A stretch of DNA of 64,000 nt from Spisula solida (Eukaryota; Mollusca; Bivalvia; Venerida; Mactridae), in NCBI GenBank assembly GCA_947247005.1, contig OX365950.1, forward strand, positions 7,080,720 to 7,144,719, in the 5' to 3' direction. Under the pieces are notes generated by a model. The model saw only the letters and a program-made list of their open reading frames with translations, searched no databases and had not been told where the DNA came from. Position 1 is the first letter of the stretch, and each line of letters begins with the position of its first letter. Made by a program: the position numbers and the translations under genes. Shown in pieces: positions 47,880 through 59,735 of this stretch.

Positions 47880-50800
47880 CAGGTGACCTTGATTTAAACT
47901 TAATATACTAGTACATTATAAGCTCTATAGAGAAACACCCTTTTGGAAACACAAAGTGTGGTTGCTGTTTAGAGGTAAATTGCTGCTCAATTGCAGAGAT
48001 AAAGTTGATAGTAAATGGGTACTTTGTGAAAAAAAATGATAATGTTGTTCAAGAGAGGTTGTTGCTCAATGGAAGGCCGCTCTAGAGAGGTTGCACTGTA
48101 TAAATTATTTTTAAAATAAACAACTGTGACAAAGTTGGTTGCAATATGACCTTGACAGCAAGATAAAAAAACTAAAATTATTTGAAGGATTCAGGTTGAT
48201 AGTCACCTGAAGGTCTCATCAAGGAATGTCAAACCTGAATTCAATACAATAAATAACAGTTCTTTTGATTGGTTGATAAAACTGATATGATATAATCAAA
48301 TTACAGGCTACTATACAGCCTCATCCAATCAAATGGCTCAATTCATTGCATGACCAAAGTTTGAATATTTCCACCAAAGCATGCCAAATGATTCATACTT
48401 GTCATACAATATATTAGTGCCAAACCAGGCATCCCAGAGGATGAGCATGTTTAGAAACAATGCGTCCAAGGTCATCCTTGGACCTCAGAGACACGCTAGA
48501 ACTCAGGGCTAAATTATTCACCACATTTAAAGAATTTCCATATTCAATTGATTGTAATAATTATATAAAACGAAATCCGTTCAATCAATTATAAAATTTT
48601 GGATTGATAATCGCCACTTTGAAATAATCCATTTTCTGAAGACGGCAAGAAAACAGTGTGACAAAGAAGAAAAGAAGAAAACAGACACAGTCAAAATCAT
48701 GATTAATAACAAATTAAAGAGCACAGTGGGTTATTTTTCATGTTCATTTGATTTGAATTCACTCAGATGGACTGACAAATACTTGGTACAAAAGGTGACC
48801 TGACATGAAATTCCCTATAATTGACCGTGATGAATAGCCGACATTAACAAACACAGTCGAATGCTGGCAAGGTAACATTACTGCCACACTTGTAAAACCC
48901 TTACAATAATGAAAACAACACTACAATGTTAATGGTTTTAATTCTAGAGTCATTCATCATGCAGGTAAGATTATCAGCCAACTTCTTCAACATAACAATT
49001 ATTAGGCCTAAAATAAAATATTTTGTTTGCTTGCCCTCCCGCTACCTACTGACCAAAATTGCCACTACCTGAAAAAAAATTATTGTGAAATCAGAAAATT
49101 TATTTGTTCGGAAGAAATCAGCGAAAGTCCTTCATTATCACTTCTGTAAAAAAGAAATATAAATTAATATTTTCCTATTTAACCTATTAACTTTTAATAA
49201 CCATGCCATCATAGGGGAAACAAACAATATTTTAATTTAAGCCTTATACTATATCAATGATCCTAGAGTCATCATAGACATACCATACTACTGTAGAGGA
49301 TACAGTTATCATACAGGAGCCCACCCAAACCTTACCATTCACAGCCATCATTTATCATGTAGCACTTAGAGTCTGTCCTGTAATTATCACCTATACAATA
49401 TTCACCTATCACATTCACATTAGCCCACCCAATAGGTCAGAGAAGTTCATACATTCTGCTGGACATGTCTTTAAACTGCTAAGTATGTACTTCTTCTTCT
49501 GTCCTGATCAGACTTTCACATTGAGCCATTTAGCGTATAGAGGAAAGCCTCATATTGAGTGACCACTTTGGAAACCAAAAAAACGCAAAATGGCATTTGT
49601 TTTGCTTTACTTGACAAAAAGTGTGTTTTAATAATATAAGACACTTTAATATTAATTAAAACATTACTTCAACTTTGAAAAAAGTATATAGTTGTATCAA
49701 CAACTGAACATTGACATTTGACAAAGTTCCTTTTCATTTTGACCACATGACCAATGGTGAAATTCCAGCAGACTTAAACAAAAGCAAACAAATAGGAACA
49801 TCAAAATGAATTTAATTAAAAAAATACAATTAATAATATTGACCTACTGAATCAGATGACCAGTTCAAATTGTCTTTCCTCCATTATAATTAAAGCATTT
49901 TGACAGATCTACAATATTTTCATGCTTAGTAACATTATTTTGATTAATATTTTTGATGTTACAAAAGGGTGAAGAAGCAAAGAATTATCAATTTCCATGG
50001 TTTTATAAGGGTGTTATATGTATGCAAGAACCTTTATAAAAGAGTGGACATAACTGTATTTAATAAAACAATTATCCCTACGGATTTAAATTGGTGAATA
50101 TGTGTCTATAGAGTAAAGGGCTGATTTCTACAGTTTTACTTGATTAAGTGCTTAAATATATAACAAGTGTCTGGTTATCAAGTATAAATGATTAAACAAA
50201 TGATCTTAACACTAATATAGACGCTTATGATTTCTCTCAAAACATGAAATTATCACAATAAAGTAATGTGGCCACAAAATCAAACCATTACCGCTGTCAC
50301 TCAAACTGGTGTTTAACCCAAAATGAAGATGTATCAGATAATTATATCCATAGATACGGGTGGTACCAAATCTAATCTGTTTTCATAATTACACATTATT
50401 CATGAGAAACCTGTCATCTTTCTTTGTCAAAGGAATCCATTATTATAAATGACCAAGGGAAGGAAGTGGTCGTCCACACCAAATTGTCATGTTAAATCTA
50501 GCAGCATGAAATTAGGCATGTTTCTACACACTGAGAAGTAACTGCATGCAAAATGCGAGAATTTGATTGAGTTCCCTGTGTTCTCGCACAGAAAATGTCA
50601 AAACATCTTCATGAATATTTAAAAGAGTGTCAAACTGTGTAAAAAAGAAAGCAGCAGACGACAATCATGAATTACACATTGTTACGGTACCAGCAGTACT
50701 TTGTGGTTAAGTGGTTAGAGAAACTTGACTTCAAATACCGAGTAATCCTGACCACTGCAATAGGTTTCACTCCCGTCAATGCAAAGCATAGAACTCGTAA

Positions 50801-51844
50801 GCCAAGCCACTGTTGACTTATAGATGTCCACTTTGGGCTTTCCTCCAGCCAGCCATCTAAGTTACCATGAGATCAAGTTTTACTATTCCTGTTTGTGCCT
50901 TTCATGCTCTGCTTTTTTCTTGTTGAGTGCTGCCTACTCTTTCCTATTTGTAACTATCTTTTTACAGAAGATATCTTCTTTGAAGGTTCCTCCACCAAGT
51001 TCATAGCAAGGAATCCTTGTGAAGTTCAAAACTTTTAAAGTCCCACTCAGCTCAACAGAATTTCAGTTTCAGTCAAATGTAGTCTACTTAAGTCTCGTTT
51101 AAACCTGGCACTGGAGTTACCAGCCATTAGCTTGTACTTAACCATTATATGCCAAGTAAGGGAGATAATTAATATTACCATACATATAGCATTTGAGCAC
51201 TTGAAGCAAGGAACAACCAAACTAGCAACACTATGTCCAGCACCATAACCATTTATAGGACAGGAATAATTGAAAATTGCAATACTATCATTTATTGTAT
51301 GATATTCCAAGTATGAATATCAAAGTTCAATATTTGTACAGCTGCTGAACGAATGGCAACACTCAGGAGATTAAACACCAGCACTGGTCAGGCCACTGGT
51401 CAAGCCACTGTCTATTTATCTTAATCATATGATTGATGCTAGGACACCATACATTAGCATACTGGTCACATGTGGTCCTAATGATGGACAACATGCAATA
51501 TGACCATTGTCAGTGGTCAACGCATGCTGGCCAAAATATCCCCGTGTGTCAGGACAATGACCAACAACTGACCAGCACTGTCACGGCCTTTAACAAATGT
51601 TTATGAATACTAATATGCAGTTCCCATTTCTTGAAATGAGCAATGCTTTTTAAAAATGGTAACCAAATACTGTATGGCCATTAGAGTGTGCATTCAAACA
51701 TACAAGAGCATAGTAAAGTTCAAATAAAATGTAACAACATGTATTGAGTTACTTAATACTATCAACAATTTGCATATTTTCAATGACCGGTTGATTATAA
51801 TGTAAAGTACTATTTAAGCTATATATGATGCTCTGGTAACAACT
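47880..51844. other. No gene seen; AT-rich DNA
   Basis: A CTCTAGAGAGGTTGCACTGT motif with relatives at about 47930-48100 suggests an old DNA-element remnant. A tRNA-like fragment (GTGGTTAAGTGGTTAGAG, TAGGTTTCACTCCCG) is at about 50700-50775. The dispersed GTTGAGTGCTG repeat has a copy at 50895-50965. No supported exons. Confidence 0.5.
50895..50965 (+). repeat. Partial copy of the GTTGAGTGCTG dispersed repeat
   Basis: TGTTGAGTGCTGCCTACTCT and TTTGTAACTATCTTTTT match the right end of 10360-10540. Confidence 0.55.
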
Positions 51845-52806
51845 AAAGCCAAATGCTGCACAATAGAACATCAGAATTGGAAAACATGATAAAGCCAAAT
51901 GCTGCACAATAGAACATCAGAATTGGGAAAACATGATAAAGCCAAATACTGCACAATACAACATCAGAATTTGGAAAACCTGATAAAGCCAAATGCTGCA
52001 CAATACAACATCAGAATTTGGAAAACCTGATAAAGCCAAATGCTGCACAATAGAACATCAGAATTGGGAAAACATGATAAAGCCAAATACTGCACAATAC
52101 AACATCTGAATTTGGAAAACCTGATAAAGCCAAATGCTGCACAATACAACATCACAAATTGGAAAACCTGATAAAGCCAAATGCTGCACAATACAACATC
52201 AGAATTTTGAAAACAGGATAAAGCCTGCTGCACAATACAACATCAGAATTTGGAAAACCTGATAAAGCCAAATGCTGCACAATACAACATCAGAATTTTG
52301 AAAACAGGATAAAGCCTGCTGCACAATACAACATCAGAATTTGGAAAACCTGATAAAGCCAAATGCTGCACAATACAACATCAGAATTTCGAAAACATGA
52401 TAAAGCCAAATGCTGCACAATACAACATCAGAATTTGGAAAACCTGACAAAGCCAAATGCACAATACAACATCACAAATTGGAAAACATGACAAAGCCAA
52501 ATGTTGCGCAATACAACATCAGAATTTGGAAAACATGATAACGCCAAATGTTGCACAATACAACATCAGAATTTGGAAAACCTGATAAAGCCAAATGTTG
52601 CACAATACAACATCAGAATTTGGAAAACATGATAAAGCCAAATGCTGCACAATTAAAAACATCAGAATTAGGAAAACCTTACAAAGCCAAATGTTGCACA
52701 ATAGAACATCACAAATTGGAAAACACGACAAAGCCAAATGTTGCACAATAGAACATCACAAATTGGAAAACATGACAAAGCCAAATGTTGCACAATAGAA
52801 CATCAC
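51845..52806. repeat. 47-bp satellite array, about 20 copies
   Basis: The unit starts AAAGCCAAATGCTGCACAAT and continues with RGAACATCAGAATTTGGAAA and ACCTGAT. Copies differ by a few bases each, with occasional short deletions such as AAAGCCTGCTGC near 52220 and 52310. Variants cluster: AATGCTGC units on the left, AATGTTGC units on the right, and two-copy blocks repeat, which suggests growth by unequal exchange. ORFs on both strands here are repeat by-products. Not a CRISPR: there are no unique spacers. Confidence 0.93.
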
Positions 52807-55800
52807 ATTTGGATCACACTGTGATTCTGCACAATGAAGGTTTCAATCTGATCATTCAAGTAAAATATCGCTGACAAAATGTTCCAGTAACTTGTAACTT
52901 GTTCATTACAAAACCAACTTATTTTTGTTCCTTTCAGCAGAACAATACCCCACAAATATAGCAAATTTTTCAGAATGATATATGGTATACAGGCAGCTAG
53001 CTTCACAAATATAAGTCATCAACAAAAATATCAGTGTGGACTTGTGAAGTTGCTAAGTATAATTTCAAGATACAATAGTTCTCTAACTTAAAGACACTAC
53101 TAGAAGAAGTAGCTTACAGTCATTGCATGTTTCAGAAGTTGGAAGAGACAATAATGCAGGGGTTTATGATATTGTTACAAGTTCCATAATGACCGGACTT
53201 CATTTATCAAGATTAGAAAAATGACAATATAGCCGGATGGTCAGTCATACTGATTAATGATTCCTTTGTATTAGGAAGCTGGAATGGTGGTTTTATAATT
53301 TAACCAGACAAATCATTAATTATCATTAGATACCACAGGGAAGTAGAAATATTAATACACAATGCTTTCATAGCAAATTATGATTGATATTTTATCTATT
53401 AGCATGAAGAGGTTCATCAATAGTCAATATACAATTGTATATTCTTGTCATATTGGAGATAAAATGTAGTATTTGGTGGCCACTATTTCCTTAAGAAGCA
53501 TATTACACATGTCACTCATAGGTGTCAAATCAATTCCACTAATTGAACTTTCTTAACAGAGAATATTAATGTTGTATGCATGGGCCTCCATGCGCCTTTA
53601 AAGGGGGACAAATATGCTCTTATATAAATGACAAGATCACTATGTCTGTGCTCAGAGTCGGGTCACAAGCATTACAGACGATTGAATTGTTGTTGTTGTG
53701 TTAATAACATTATTTAAAATTCTACCATGTTTTCTATTTCACACATTGGCCATTGTACATAAAGTATAGAATGCCTAGCTAGCTGTACTGAGGTAAAATG
53801 TGGCACAGTTTAGGGTGGAGCACTTTAATACTGTCCTAGTACTCAGTTATGGCTTTAATGTTGGGTCAAAAAGAATATGTTGTCTATAGTCATGCCCCCT
53901 TAATGGAGTTATTGTCAGTCACTGTCAGAACAGTCAGTTTTAAGTATTGGTTGGCAATTCCGTACATAATAAAGATATAACCACCAAACACAAATGACAA
54001 TACTAATATATTCATCAACAACGCTTAGCCTAGATGGCTTCTTCTGGTTAATGAAAATCTTTAAAATCAAAAACAATTTTTTTAGCTGTACCAGAAATTT
54101 TCATTTGCTCACAATATTATTGTAGCAACACCATAATAGTAGAAATACAACTGGAAAAAAAACAACAGTGTAAAACCTCAAAGTAATCAAGTTTTCGAGT
54201 ATCTTACCAACTAACATGGTATCACTCTTACTGTACAATTAACTTACACACAGAGAAATTACACGAGAAACACCAGTACGGAGTCAGTATCTGTAAGACA
54301 ATAGATGTGGCTTTCAATGATTCCATTAGAAGGACGAAAAATTCAATTTGCATTCGGTGAAATTGACTGTCATTTGACAAATTGAAAGTGATGTGAGTTA
54401 CAGTAGGGTTATAAGTAATTGCTGGTATCTCTATCAGATACTACACATATAAACATGATTACTGAATTAAATGTTCCCGATTATTTTGTATCATAATGAA
54501 ATCATAGGGCTCAGCTTCACTGTGGATTTAAGTGGTTGGTTTTATCTTAGAATATTTTCATTAAAAATTGTGTATTAAAGGAACCAAAAACACACCGTAT
54601 TCTTCTACCACTCAATGCAATCTAACCAGAAGCGGAACCAAAAATTGGATGCATCCTTCACACAACTTTAGACATTTTCCAAGACTCCAATAGGTGTATC
54701 AGGAATGGCCATATTATATTCTTTCGCCATAATATCACAAATTTTTTACCTTGGATTTCTTTTTCATTAAATCTCCCAATTATAATTTTTTACAAAGGTA
54801 AATTTTTTTTGCATCACTAAAACAGTCAAACCTGTATTAGTGGTCATCTGAATTAATCAACCACCTGTGTTTGAGCAGACAACATTGAAAAGACACAAAA
54901 GCTCAAACTTTCATAACATTTAGTAAATACACAGTAAATGCTGCACATCTCAGCAGAGGTGAGTTATTGCTTCTACAGAAAGGCCTTTATTATGAAATCC
55001 TGGGATCATATTGATAGTTACAACTATGTATTAAATTGATTAGAAATGCTCATTGGCAAAATTTGAATGTTACCTAAGACCCCCAAACAAAAAGTATGAC
55101 AATATATACAAGTACAGTATTCTTATACATTGCTCTTTCTGCAAAAAATGCCAGCAAAGACATTTTTAGTACTTTACCAAAAACACATAAAACAAAAACA
55201 TTCCTAATAATGTTTGCAGACCTCCTAAGCATTTGAGAAAAGTCAATTGACGGTTATTTCAATGCTAATTAGTAACTGAACCATGGAAGGATAACCTCTG
55301 GAGTATATTAGCGTCCTCCTAGGGATATCCACTCACCCTTATCCACTCAAACTTATAACATTTTCTCAGGCTGCGAGACACAGTCATGACAAATGAAATA
55401 TTAGAGAAGCCACAGTTTTATACCACTGGGGAATATCTGAGCTCTTTAACCATTGTGATTAGACACTGTATGATGGAACTCTTCAATTTGGGAGATAAGT
55501 GTACTCTTCAATAATGAAGGAAACATGATCCCATAATGCATCCTGATCATAAATGTTAAAAGAGGGGAATAAAGAAAAACTGTTTACAGTTATATTGTTG
55601 CTAACTGGACCACTGACAACTGAAAGCTTTTCACAGCAGTAGTCAAACAATATTGCCATAAAAGTGGCTGTCCACTTACTCGAATGACCAAGTACGGATG
55701 TCGTAAAAACATTTTGCTAATAAAAAAATGCCAACAATCTACCAAGCTAAATACAAAGCAACAAACGATACACTATATCGTATGATGATACTAATCATGT

Positions 55801-56561
55801 AAATATTCAAACGATACGTAAAGGAACACAATGTATAAACCATTCTACAGTGCCCACCAAAAATAAGTATACAGTAAAAAAGTTTTGCAAAATTAAACTT
55901 GGTGAAATTATTCAATATCTGTTTATCAGACGATCACAATTATACTAGTTTCTGAAACTACAGTTACTGAATAATTCAAAATAGAGATGGAACTAAACAT
56001 GAAGATGTTTTGAACTAAAATAAACATGTGATCAAAAAGGCTGAATTGTCCATCTTTTTGTGACAAAGTTACCATTCAAGAGGGATAAAGAAACTTTAGA
56101 TTTTGCACCTAGGGTACCAATTAATGTATGGCCTTTCCATTTAATAAACAAAAATATACATTTGTTCACATATATATTGTTCATTCACTGTTCTGCAAAT
56201 AGTACTTTTACAGGCAAGTAAGTGGGCAAATAACATCTGTATACTTATTTTTGGTGGGCAGTGTATGTCTCTCAAACACAAATTACAGATTTTGCATGAA
56301 TTGACACTCACAATGGTAGATAACCAGTTTTGATTTCATTAAAATCTGGATATTTTGAGAGAAATATGATGTCTTAGTCATACATCTCTGTTGGAAGCCT
56401 GATCCTATTGTAGAAGGGTGTGTTCTGGGTGTTGCCCAACTATTAGGGGCTGATTTCTTACCTGTTTGGTTGTACTTCTCCACGTTATCTTTGGTCTGCC
56501 CGACTTTCCTCTTCCCCTTATTGCCATATCAGTGCAAACTATTTGTTTCACAATAGCATTA
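52807..56561. other. No gene seen; AT-rich, probably intergenic or beyond a gene end
   Basis: Short ORFs only. Inverted blocks ACAGTGCCCACCAAAAATAAGTATAC (55849) and GTATACTTATTTTTGGTGGGCAGTG (56239) frame about 400 bp and look like the ends of a Tc1/mariner-type MITE. I could not find the downstream exons expected for the NAXD gene at 56824. Confidence 0.5.
55848..56263. mobile_element. Probable MITE with ACTGCCCACCAAAAATAAGTAT ends
   Basis: The left (CAGTGCCCACCAAAAATAAG then TATACAG) and right (CTGTATACTTATTTTTGGTG then GGCAGTG) ends are near-perfect inverted repeats of about 27 bp. A TA dinucleotide lies just outside each end region (CTACAGTG at the left, GTGTATGT at the right), which would fit the Tc1/mariner superfamily. 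The interior is AT-rich and non-coding. Confidence 0.75.
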
Positions 56562-56760
56562 TTATATACATTGTATAGCCAGTGTTGTTAGCCATGTATC
56601 AACCTGTCACCTGGTGGGGTGTGATATAGTACATTAATACTGTTTATTGACTCAACCTTCTTTTTAGTAGTTGCAATAGCCGAGTGATCTACTGCATCTT
56701 TGCATAGTGTGGCGACGGTGCCACACAGTAATTATTTGGATACCATTCTTAGGGGAAAAC
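56562..56760 (+). repeat. SINE-like repeat, sister of 34745-34945
   Basis: TTGTATAGCCAGTGTTGTTA and AGTTGCAATAGCCGAGTGAT with CTACTGCATCTTTGCATAG match. The A box is clearer here (TAGCCGAGTGAT) but the B box is eroded. Confidence 0.5.
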
Positions 56761-56823
56761 TGTTCATTTTAAAATAGTGAAGCTAAATTGTAGATATTAT
56801 AAATGTGGGAATATATGACTTAC

Positions 56824-56950
56824 TTGCTACTCTCTGAAGGGTCTTCGAATGTTTGATGTGCCCAGTGTGAGAACGTACCGATAGATCCAGACAACAAGTC
56901 ACCTTGACCTCCACACCGTCTTGGACTTCCTTCATTACAGCATACCAGCA
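56824..56950 (-). CDS. NAXD: Internal exon of ATP-dependent NAD(P)H-hydrate dehydratase
   Basis: The enzyme repairs hydrated NADH and NADPH, using ATP, in mitochondria and cytosol. The 127-bp exon has a TTCATGTTGCAG acceptor and a GTAAGT donor on the minus strand. It encodes (V)[20 protein letters not shown] followed by [10 protein letters not shown] and a polar tail. The [13 protein letters not shown] motif is the highly conserved nucleotide-binding and catalytic signature of the YjeF_C/NAXD ribokinase-like fold, near the C-terminal third of the protein. No other NAXD exon could be recognised, so upstream exons may lie above 57000 or beyond large introns. A processed copy is excluded by the splice sites; a lone duplicated exon cannot be. 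Confidence 0.88.
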
Positions 56951-58413
56951 CTGCAACATGAAACATACTAATTATTGCAATAAATAAACATTATTGGACA
57001 TCCACAAATGCCTTTGGCAATGAAAAGCATCTGCACACAGAACATTTTTATCTTTTTCTGAAAATGATGATGGCTACATGCAGCAACTATGTACATCAAA
57101 TGGGAAGCATATTGGCCTGAAATGATGAACCAGGAAATGTATATAAATCAAATGGGAAACATTTAATAGACCTATTGAGATGAAACAAGAAAGACAGTAT
57201 ATATATTCTAATAGCCTCCTAACACCAATGCACGTAAATAAATGCTACAAAAACAGTCAAACACAGAGTATAATTATAAATGATACAAAAACTGTCAAAC
57301 ACAAAAACACACAGAACATGTAAATATATCATACAAAACTGTCAAACATAGAGACCAAATGATGCGCATAGGAAGAAAGGAACTGTGCATGTACACCCTG
57401 CCAAGTGTATACAAGATAAAAGGACCTCAATAGAAACCTTTCCTTGTAAAGTAAATACAAAACCTGAAACCAAACAGAACAGGTATTCTTTGTAGATGGA
57501 TAGGACATGCTTCATTTACACACTATACAAGATGGAACCATCCATAGTATCGACAAAACATGTGATAGCAACAGTAGCTTGTCAATCAAGGCTTCCTATA
57601 CCTATATGCAAGGTGAATCTTTCACTCAGTAAGCCAGGCTATATAGCTATAGTTTAATGACACAGGTGTGTGGTGTTGTTATCCTATCATATCAAACACC
57701 ATTGTTGGCTTAACAACATGTTTTCCATACCTGTGACCCTGTGATCTAGGAGATGAAAGACTCGCTGACCTTTTAATGTGTCTTATATAGCAATTTGTGT
57801 AAAAAGATAATATTAAGTCATACACTAAAGGCAGCGCTCAACTTAACCAGCTGAGCAAAGAAAACATAAAAACATACAAGGCACAATACCCATCACACAA
57901 CTGACCAGGAAAATGATCCGCCCAAGTACCAGCTGTCAAAAAGCTGAATGAACTTGTTTCAGCAATCAAAATGCTAAAGTTCAGTTGGAATCAACTGAAT
58001 TGTTTTAGAATTACAGCTAACACAGAATAGTCTCAGACAAGCTTAATAACTATACTAAACACTGTAAAAAACGAAATGAGCTTCCCTTCCGAGAATTATA
58101 GGGACATAAAAATGGAATGTAAACTTCAGATTTTGTAGTATCACAGTACATTATTCATCCAATCAGATCGGTGTCATTATGTTCTAAACGACAAAATGTA
58201 GCCTTAAAAATGAAGACCTATAGCTCCAAAAAGTAACATTGGATCTGTACTGAGTATTGTCTACCAGAGTTTTGTTTACTGTTTACTATAATCCCCTCCA
58301 AACCTTTGTGAGTTATGGTGCCACCTAAATAGACAAATGATCCGACAGACCAGACAAATTGATTGTTACCATCCACAAACCAGACTGTCCAAAAAGAAGT
58401 TGTCAACCCAAGA
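56951..58413. other. No exon seen; likely NAXD intron
   Basis: A degenerate unit ATACAAAAACTGTCAAACAC repeats about three times at 57238-57356. The dispersed GTTGAGTGCTG repeat (minus) occupies 57800-57968. ORF 58218-58406 shows no domain. Confidence 0.5.
57800..57968 (-). repeat. Near-full copy of the GTTGAGTGCTG dispersed repeat
   Basis: This is the best match to 10360-10540, in the opposite orientation; see that entry for shared blocks. Confidence 0.7.
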
Positions 58414-58830
58414 AGGACTAATAACTGTTAAGGGATCTTGGAGGCATAATTTATTTGCCAGACTCAGTTCAAGTTCCTGGTTCTTGGTCACAATTATATA
58501 AGTATAGATCTCCAGCTAGCTGAAACAATGTCACACTATGTTTGGTGTTTGGGGACATAGAGGACTAATACAATAATAACTGTTAAGGGACCTTGTGCCA
58601 TAATTCATTTGCCAGTCTCAGTTCCAGTTCCTGGTCACATATATTGAAGTATAGATCTCCAGCTAGCTGAAACAATGTAACACTAAAATGTTTGGGTTTT
58701 GGAGACATAGAGGACTTATAAATTACTAACTGATAAAGGACCTTGGAGGCATAATTTATCTGCCAATCTAGTTCCTGATTCTTGGACAACATATAGAGCC
58801 TGGCAAGCTGAAACATTAACACTATGCTTG
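58414..58830. repeat. Tandem repeat, three units of about 148 bp
   Basis: Units start near 58414, 58561 and 58711 (AGGACTA/AGGACTTATA). They share ATAACTGTTAAGGGA, GCATAATTTATTTGCCAG, AGTATAGATCTCCAGCTAGC and TGAAACAATGT. Divergence is moderate. Confidence 0.8.
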
Positions 58831-59600
58831 CTTACTTACTGCCCGTTATACTCTCTGGGTATAGTATATATTTTATGGTTGGGTTTGGAAGTGGTGCTTG
58901 AAGCATTATTTCAGAGCAAGGTGACATGAGAGAGAACATTGTCAGACATCATTTAGTAGAATACACATCAAACTCTATAGTTAAAACTGTGTACAGGTGT
59001 CATCATGATTAACGATAACTAATAAATCCACTATTCTCTCCCCCCCCCTACCTTAATGTAAAAAACAGGAATTATGTTACACAGACAACAGCAGAATAGA
59101 ATGAGGGTAGTTTATACAGGCTGACTATAACAAAGCTTTGTAGATGTCAAAATATTGTGTTTCCTGACTGTTTTATCATTTTTACAATTTTAAATGTTGG
59201 ATACTTTTCGAGGAGTTGTTGCTCTTTCTTAATTTTAATTTATTAAAAAATAACCCTTTCCCCAAAACAATTTCTGACATACCCGGTACATAGGGTATCC
59301 AGATTTTCTGGGGAGGATGTAAATTGAATGGAACAAATCACCAGTTGGAATGCATAAATCTGCCGACATTTCTGGAAACAGTCACTCAACAAACTTTCAT
59401 CAGGGTTATGTATTTCAAGCTTACATTTCATGTTAATGGTTTATCTGTTGTCAATACCTTGTCTAACTTTTATCATTTTTCATTGACCACACACACAACC
59501 TATGCAATGTTCAAGTAATGTTTTCAATCAACGACTTACTATAACCAATATATAGTAATTCCTCAGTACATGTAGATGCCAAAAATTTAATTCAAAGCAT
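58831..59600. other. No gene seen
   Basis: A poly(C) run lies at about 59040-59049. Overlapping ORFs at 59243-59518 have no coding signature. Confidence 0.5.
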
Positions 59601-59735
59601 GTCCCTGTAGCACAATGGTTAGCACGCTCGCCGTCTAATCTGGCATCCCGGATTCAAATACGGATGGAGGCACTCATATATATGCCTGCCATATTTCAGC
59701 AGAAAGCTGACTGGCAAATAGAGGCTATGCTCGGC
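59601..59735 (+). repeat. tRNA-derived SINE, plus-strand copy
   Basis: GTCCCTGTAGCACAATGGTT with AGCACGCTCGCCGTCTAATC gives the A-box half, and GGATTCAAATACGGATGGAG the B box. It is followed by the family tail CACTCATATATATGCCTGCC, ATATTTCAGCAGAAAGCTGA and CTGGCAAATAGAGGCTATGC. Pol III promoter boxes are spaced as in tRNA genes, but acceptor-stem pairing is lost. Confidence 0.75.

Noticed and set aside
51964..52798. Several 60-90-codon ORFs on both strands
   Set aside because: All lie within the 47-bp satellite and reflect its repetition.
51845..52806. CRISPR-like regular repeats
   Set aside because: Units are contiguous with no unique spacers, and the genome is eukaryotic.
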